A DNA stretch of 64,000 nt from JADJNW01 sp964549655. Lineage in GTDB: Bacteria > Bacteroidota > Bacteroidia > Chitinophagales > Saprospiraceae. The stretch covers positions 1 through 64,000 of the forward strand of contig CAZJXN010000003.1 of NCBI GenBank assembly GCA_964549655.1. The letters are read 5' to 3'. Made by a program: the position numbers and the translations under genes. Positions 60,541-64,000 of the stretch are shown one piece after another (the first letter of the stretch is position 1; each line of letters starts with the position of its first letter). The notes under the pieces were generated by a model, which was not told the origin of the DNA, did not search any database, and worked only from the letters and a program-made list of their open reading frames with translations.

Positions 60541-62192
60541 TATTCCATCTTCTCCCCCAAATCTGAATATTGCTGATAAATTATATCATACTTTTTCGCA
60601 TTTTCTACATTTGGAATATATTCAGCGTCAAAACCGGAACCCATTTTTTGCATCGCATCTTCCACCGTGGCATACAAACCGACTGCCGTCGCCGCAAACA
60701 TCGCTGCGCCTAAGGCACACGTCTGCTCCGACCGCGTAATCCGAATCGGACGATTCAAAATATCCGCCATGACCTGCATGATAAATGGCGATTTTTTTGC
60801 AACGCCGCCCAAACCAATAATACCTTTAATAGGAATGCCTTCTTCGACAAATCGCTCCACAATTTTCCGCGCGCCAAAGCACGTCGCTTCCACCAATGCC
60901 CGAAAAATACGCGGCGCATCGCTGGCGAGATTCAACCCTGCAATCGCTCCTTTTAAAGCTTGATTCGCATCTGGCGTACGGCGACCATTGAGCCAGTCTA
61001 AAGCAATAATTCCATTCGCGCCGGGTTCAATTTTTGCCGCGGCGTCGCTCAATTCAAGCATGATTCGGTGGGTCGTTTCGGCTACCAAAGTACGAGTCGT
61101 TTCTTCATCTAATATTTTATTTTTGGCAAGCACATTTTGAAGGGGCCACGCCAGCAAATTGATAAACCAAGCATACGTATCGCCAAAGGCAGATTGACCC
61201 GCTTCCATACCCAACATATTTGGAATGACTGAGCCATTTACTTGTCCGCAAATACCTTTAACTACTTTATTTCCAACCTCTTGCGCAGGCGCAACCAACA
61301 TATCACAAGTGGAAGTGCCCATTACTTTGCTCAAATAATATGGCTCAATTTGTCCGCCGACCGCGCCCATGTGCGCATCGAATGCACCTACGCTCACGAC
61401 CACATTTTCAGATAAGCCCAAACGCTCTGACCACTCTTTCGACAATGTTCCAGCGGATTCGTCAGACGTATAAGTTTTTTCAAACAATCGGTCGCGCAAG
61501 CCGTCCAAGAGCGGATCGAGCGTCCTGAAAAATTCATTGGGCGGCAAGCCGTTGAAGTCTTCATGCCAAAGTGCCTTGTGTCCCGCCGCGCAGCGACTGC
61601 GTTTTAGCGCGTGCACGTCCGTTCCGCCAGTGAGCAAAAATGGAATCCAATCACAATGTTCTACCCAAGAGTAAGCTGCTTTTTGAATGTTCGAGTCCAC
61701 ACGCAACGTTCTTAAAATCTTTGCCCAAAACCATTCCGAAGAGTAAATTCCGCCTTCGTATTTTGTGTAATTTATACTCGAAGTTTTACATAAATCATTG
61801 ATTTCAGTGGCTTCTTGGATGGCGGTATGGTCTTTCCAAAGGATAAACATGGCGTTCGGATTCTCGGCGAATTCTGGTAGAAGTGCGAGTGGTGTGCCAG
61901 TTTTATCTACTGCAACCGGCGTTGAACCGGTCGTGTCTATGGCAATGCCCTTCACTTTTTCGGCGATTTCTGCGGGGACTTTTGCAAGTGCTTGTAGAAT
62001 GGAATTTTCTAAACCTTCGATATAATCCAGCGGATGTTGGCGGAATTGATTTTGGGTAGCGTCACAATATTTTCCATATTGCCAACGCGGGTAATAAAAA
62101 ACAGCCGTGGAAAGCTCTTTCCCATTTTCAGTATCTACAATCAACGCCCGAACCGAATCGGTTCCATAATCTACACCAATCACATAACTCAT
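60540..62192 (-). CDS. araB: ribulokinase
   Basis: A 550-residue FGGY-family kinase that phosphorylates L-ribulose. N-terminal ATPase part with GVDYGTDSVRALIVD, the family glycines in GAFDAHMGAVGGQ and KVMGTSTCDML, and the second signature GLGGVAKKSPFIMQVMAD. Length fits AraB (about 550-565). ATG start. First gene of the araB-araD-HAD-araA run; 266 bases separate it from the divergent uxuA. Confidence 0.97.
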   Translation of the reverse strand: MSYVIGVDYGTDSVRALIVDTENGKELSTAVFYYPRWQYGKYCDATQNQFRQHPLDYIEGLENSILQALAKVPAEIAEKVKGIAIDTTGSTPVAVDKTGTPLALLPEFAENPNAMFILWKDHTAIQEATEINDLCKTSSINYTKYEGGIYSSEWFWAKILRTLRVDSNIQKAAYSWVEHCDWIPFLLTGGTDVHALKRSRCAAGHKALWHEDFNGLPPNEFFRTLDPLLDGLRDRLFEKTYTSDESAGTLSKEWSERLGLSENVVVSVGAFDAHMGAVGGQIEPYYLSKVMGTSTCDMLVAPAQEVGNKVVKGICGQVNGSVIPNMLGMEAGQSAFGDTYAWFINLLAWPLQNVLAKNKILDEETTRTLVAETTHRIMLELSDAAAKIEPGANGIIALDWLNGRRTPDANQALKGAIAGLNLASDAPRIFRALVEATCFGARKIVERFVEEGIPIKGIIGLGGVAKKSPFIMQVMADILNRPIRITRSEQTCALGAAMFAATAVGLYATVEDAMQKMGSGFDAEYIPNVENAKKYDIIYQQYSDLGEKME

Positions 62193-62300
62193 TGTAATTT
62201 AGTTAGTTTCGTTTTAAATAAAAGTTTGATAATTCACATTTTAAAAGTGGGACATATATTGAAATCTAAAAAATTTGCTAAATTTAAATTAAAATAAATC

Positions 62301-62340
62301 TAACCACAAAGGACACAAGGATTTTCACTAAGTTCACTAA
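62301..62340 (+). repeat. CACAAAGGACACAAGG dispersed repeat
   Basis: ACCACAAAGGACACAAGG and TTCACTAAGTTCACTAA in the araB-uxuA divergent spacer (62193-62458). The rest of the spacer is AT-rich; no promoter matching the Bacteroidota pattern was certain. Confidence 0.6.
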
Positions 62341-62458
62341 AAAAATATTCTGATACATGGTGTAAAACTTAGTTGGCTTGTAGTTGGCTTTTAAATTATC
62401 AACGTCCTTTTATATATAGCTTGATTGCAAATTAACAGTTGACAAAAAATTGCTACGA

Positions 62459-63631
62459 ATGATACGAATGGAACAAACGATGCGCTGGTTTGGAGAAAAT
62501 GACCCAGTCAGTTTGCAAGATATACGCCAAGCCGGTTGCACGGGAGTGGTCACTGCGTTGCACCACGTGCCGGTTGGAGATATGTGGACGGTGGAAGCAA
62601 TCAATAAACGAAAAGCAACAGTCGAAGCAGCCGGTCTGACGTGGACGGTCGTAGAAAGTCTGCCAGTACACGAAGATATTAAAAAACAAGCGGGTGATTA
62701 TTTGCAACACATTGAAAATTATAAAGTTAGCTTACGCAATTTGGCGGCTTGCGGTTTGAAAGTTATTACTTACAATTTTATGCCGATTTTGGATTGGATG
62801 CGCACCGACCCAACGTACACCTTGCCCGATGGAAGCAAAGCCTTGCGTTTTGAAAAAGCCGCTTTTGTCGCCTTCGATTTATTTTTATTGCAACGTCCAA
62901 ATGCCGAAAAAGACTATTCAAAAGAAGAAATCATGCGTGCCGAACAGCGGTTTCAAAACATGACCGACTCGGAAAAGGAAACGCTTTTTAAAAATGTATT
63001 GCTTGGTTTGCCCGGCAGTGAAGAGCAATTCACCGTAGCCGAAATACTCACAGCGTTGCAAACTTATGCACATATTGACGCTGCCAAACTCAAACAACAT
63101 CTTTTTTATTTTTTACAACAAATCGTACCGGTCGCTGAGGAAGTTGGGTTGAAAATGGCGATTCATCCAGACGACCCGCCGTATCCGATTTTAGGTTTAC
63201 CAAGAGTGGTGAGTACGGAGCAAGATGCACAGGAAATTATTGATGCAGCACCTTCTTCTTCAAATGGATTGTGTTTTTGCACAGGTTCTTATGGCGTTCG
63301 GTCAGATAATGATTTGGCAGGCATGGTGCAGCGATTGGGCGAACATATTCATTTTTTACATTTACGAAATACGAAGGGCGACGCGGAAGGCAATTTTTAC
63401 GAAGCCGCTCATTTAGAGGGCGATACGGATATGGCAGCAGTAGTGAAAGCAATATTTTTACTCCTGCAACGCACGGGCAATTCTATTCCAATGCGACCTG
63501 ACCACGGACATCAAATGTTGGATGATTTGAAGAAAAAAACGCTGCCGGGTTACTCGGCGATTGGGCGGTTGAAGGGGCTGGCGGAGTTGAGAGGATTGGA
63601 GTTGGGCATTGCTAAAACCCTTATAACTTGA
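62459..63631 (+). CDS. uxuA: mannonate dehydratase
   Basis: About 390 residues of UxuA, which dehydrates D-mannonate to 2-keto-3-deoxygluconate in glucuronate breakdown. Motifs: MRWFGENDPVSLQDIRQAG, GVVTALHHVPVG, YNFMPILDWMRTD, MAIHPDDPPYPILGLPR, FCTGSYGVR, HFLHLRNTK and MRPDHGHQM. The frame opens at TTG 62450; ATG 62459 or 62468 is better. Divergent from araB, convergent with transketolase. No uxuB or uxaC is in the window. Confidence 0.95.
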   Translation: MIRMEQTMRWFGENDPVSLQDIRQAGCTGVVTALHHVPVGDMWTVEAINKRKATVEAAGLTWTVVESLPVHEDIKKQAGDYLQHIENYKVSLRNLAACGLKVITYNFMPILDWMRTDPTYTLPDGSKALRFEKAAFVAFDLFLLQRPNAEKDYSKEEIMRAEQRFQNMTDSEKETLFKNVLLGLPGSEEQFTVAEILTALQTYAHIDAAKLKQHLFYFLQQIVPVAEEVGLKMAIHPDDPPYPILGLPRVVSTEQDAQEIIDAAPSSSNGLCFCTGSYGVRSDNDLAGMVQRLGEHIHFLHLRNTKGDAEGNFYEAAHLEGDTDMAAVVKAIFLLLQRTGNSIPMRPDHGHQMLDDLKKKTLPGYSAIGRLKGLAELRGLELGIAKTLIT

Positions 63632-63696
63632 TTTTGACACATCCCTTGTACGGGACAAGTTAGGCACATAGGTCACATAGTTTTATTTATAATTTA

Positions 63697-63730
63697 AGTA
63701 TGGCACATTTTTGAAATGCACCACACTTTT
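63697..63730. repeat. dispersed palindrome, GTGTGG family
   Basis: AAGTATGGCACATTTTTG and AAATGCACCACACTTTT form an imperfect hairpin between the convergent uxuA and transketolase genes. Same family as 3755 and 49388. Confidence 0.65.
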
Positions 63731-63732
63731 AT

Positions 63733-64000
63733 TTACTTTAACTGCAAATATTCCACGACCTGCTGATACACATGCGCCGCCGTGAATCCAAATTTTTCAT
63801 CCAGCACGGTATAAGGTGCAGAATAACCGAAATGATTCACGCCCCAAACTTTGCCGTGTGGACCTGCCAAGCCACGCATGGTCACAGGTAGTCCAGCCGT
63901 CAAGCCAAATGTTGGAATATCTTCTGGTAGAATTTGATGTTGATACTCAGCGGATTGTGTTCTAAATAAACCTTCACTTGGCGCGGAAACGATTCTGATT
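63733..64000 (-). CDS. tkt: transketolase, C-terminal part (cut by the window end)
   Basis: The last 88 codons of a transketolase, running off the right edge. The visible part is the C-terminal domain: VSAPSEGLFRTQSAEYQ, then FGLTAGLP, VNHFGYSAPYTVLDEKFGFTA, and the end VVEYLQLK. Transketolase moves two-carbon units between pentose and triose/tetrose phosphates with thiamine diphosphate. It would take in the D-xylulose 5-phosphate made by the neighbouring ara genes. The start is outside the window. Confidence 0.88.
   Translation of the reverse strand, partial: IRIVSAPSEGLFRTQSAEYQHQILPEDIPTFGLTAGLPVTMRGLAGPHGKVWGVNHFGYSAPYTVLDEKFGFTAAHVYQQVVEYLQLK

Overview
The window reads as chromosomal DNA of a Bacteroidota bacterium, probably from the Saprospiria/Chitinophagia side of the phylum. 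The clues are: the alternative complex III plus cytochrome oxidase cluster in the order typical of the phylum; a type IX secretion C-terminal sorting domain; a fragment of a SusC-type outer membrane protein; lipoproteins with Bacteroidota-style signal peptides; several genes without any Shine-Dalgarno sequence; and promoters matching the Bacteroidota -33 TTG / -7 TAnnTTTG pattern. The species cannot be named from the sequence alone. No rRNA, tRNA, CRISPR array, transposase or replication origin was seen.

Layout. 1-17.6 kb (minus strand): one long respiratory cluster, actABCDEF (alternative complex III, quinol:cytochrome c oxidoreductase), then ctaC, ctaD, ctaB, two subunit III genes, subunit IV, an SCO-like protein without cysteines, a DUF420 assembly protein and a small CPMC membrane protein. 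17.9-20.4 kb: thyA behind an ATPase/TOPRIM-like gene pair. 20.6-22.7 kb: two START-domain paralogues separated by a composite tandem repeat array. 22.9-27.7 kb: UbiD-family decarboxylase, an aminoacyl-tRNA-protein transferase-like protein, an RDD membrane protein and a zinc alcohol dehydrogenase. 27.8-35.5 kb: c-type cytochromes, a PIN-domain toxin-antitoxin pair, a glycosyltransferase, a 2-hydroxyacid dehydrogenase, and a secreted haem/copper monooxygenase-like protein with a redoxin partner. 35.6-38.0 kb: dcd followed by a second ATPase/TOPRIM-like pair. 38.1-44.0 kb: a lipoprotein with a glycoside hydrolase-like domain, a WD40 protein, a sterol desaturase-like protein and two unknown AT-rich genes. 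44.3-54.7 kb: pyruvate dehydrogenase E2, a CoA-binding protein, MazG, a bifunctional nuclease family protein, ComEC, a phosphoesterase and an M1 aminopeptidase. 54.7-64 kb: a sugar locus with a SusC remnant, a GH30 glycosidase, araA, a HAD phosphatase, araD, araB, uxuA and the end of transketolase.

How the genes work together. The act-cta cluster encodes a quinol-to-oxygen electron path with its haem A synthesis and assembly factors, and a good promoter sits just upstream of actA. The araB-araD-HAD-araA run converts L-arabinose to D-xylulose 5-phosphate, which the neighbouring transketolase can take into the pentose phosphate pathway; uxuA adds hexuronate breakdown. The two ATPase/TOPRIM-like pairs are built alike, although from different protein families, and each sits on the same strand as a pyrimidine deoxynucleotide gene (thyA, dcd). 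They are the best candidates for an undescribed nucleic-acid-sensing or defence system here.

The intergenic DNA is unusual. It is full of short imperfect direct repeats of several families (units such as GGGTGATA, GGCAGTA, GCGGATTA, ACCGCAGAG) and of small palindromes. Many repeats begin within a few bases of a stop codon and on the strand of the gene that just ended, and a few supply the last codons or the start region of a gene. One 221-bp element with perfect 18-bp terminal inverted repeats ends on the stop codon of araA.
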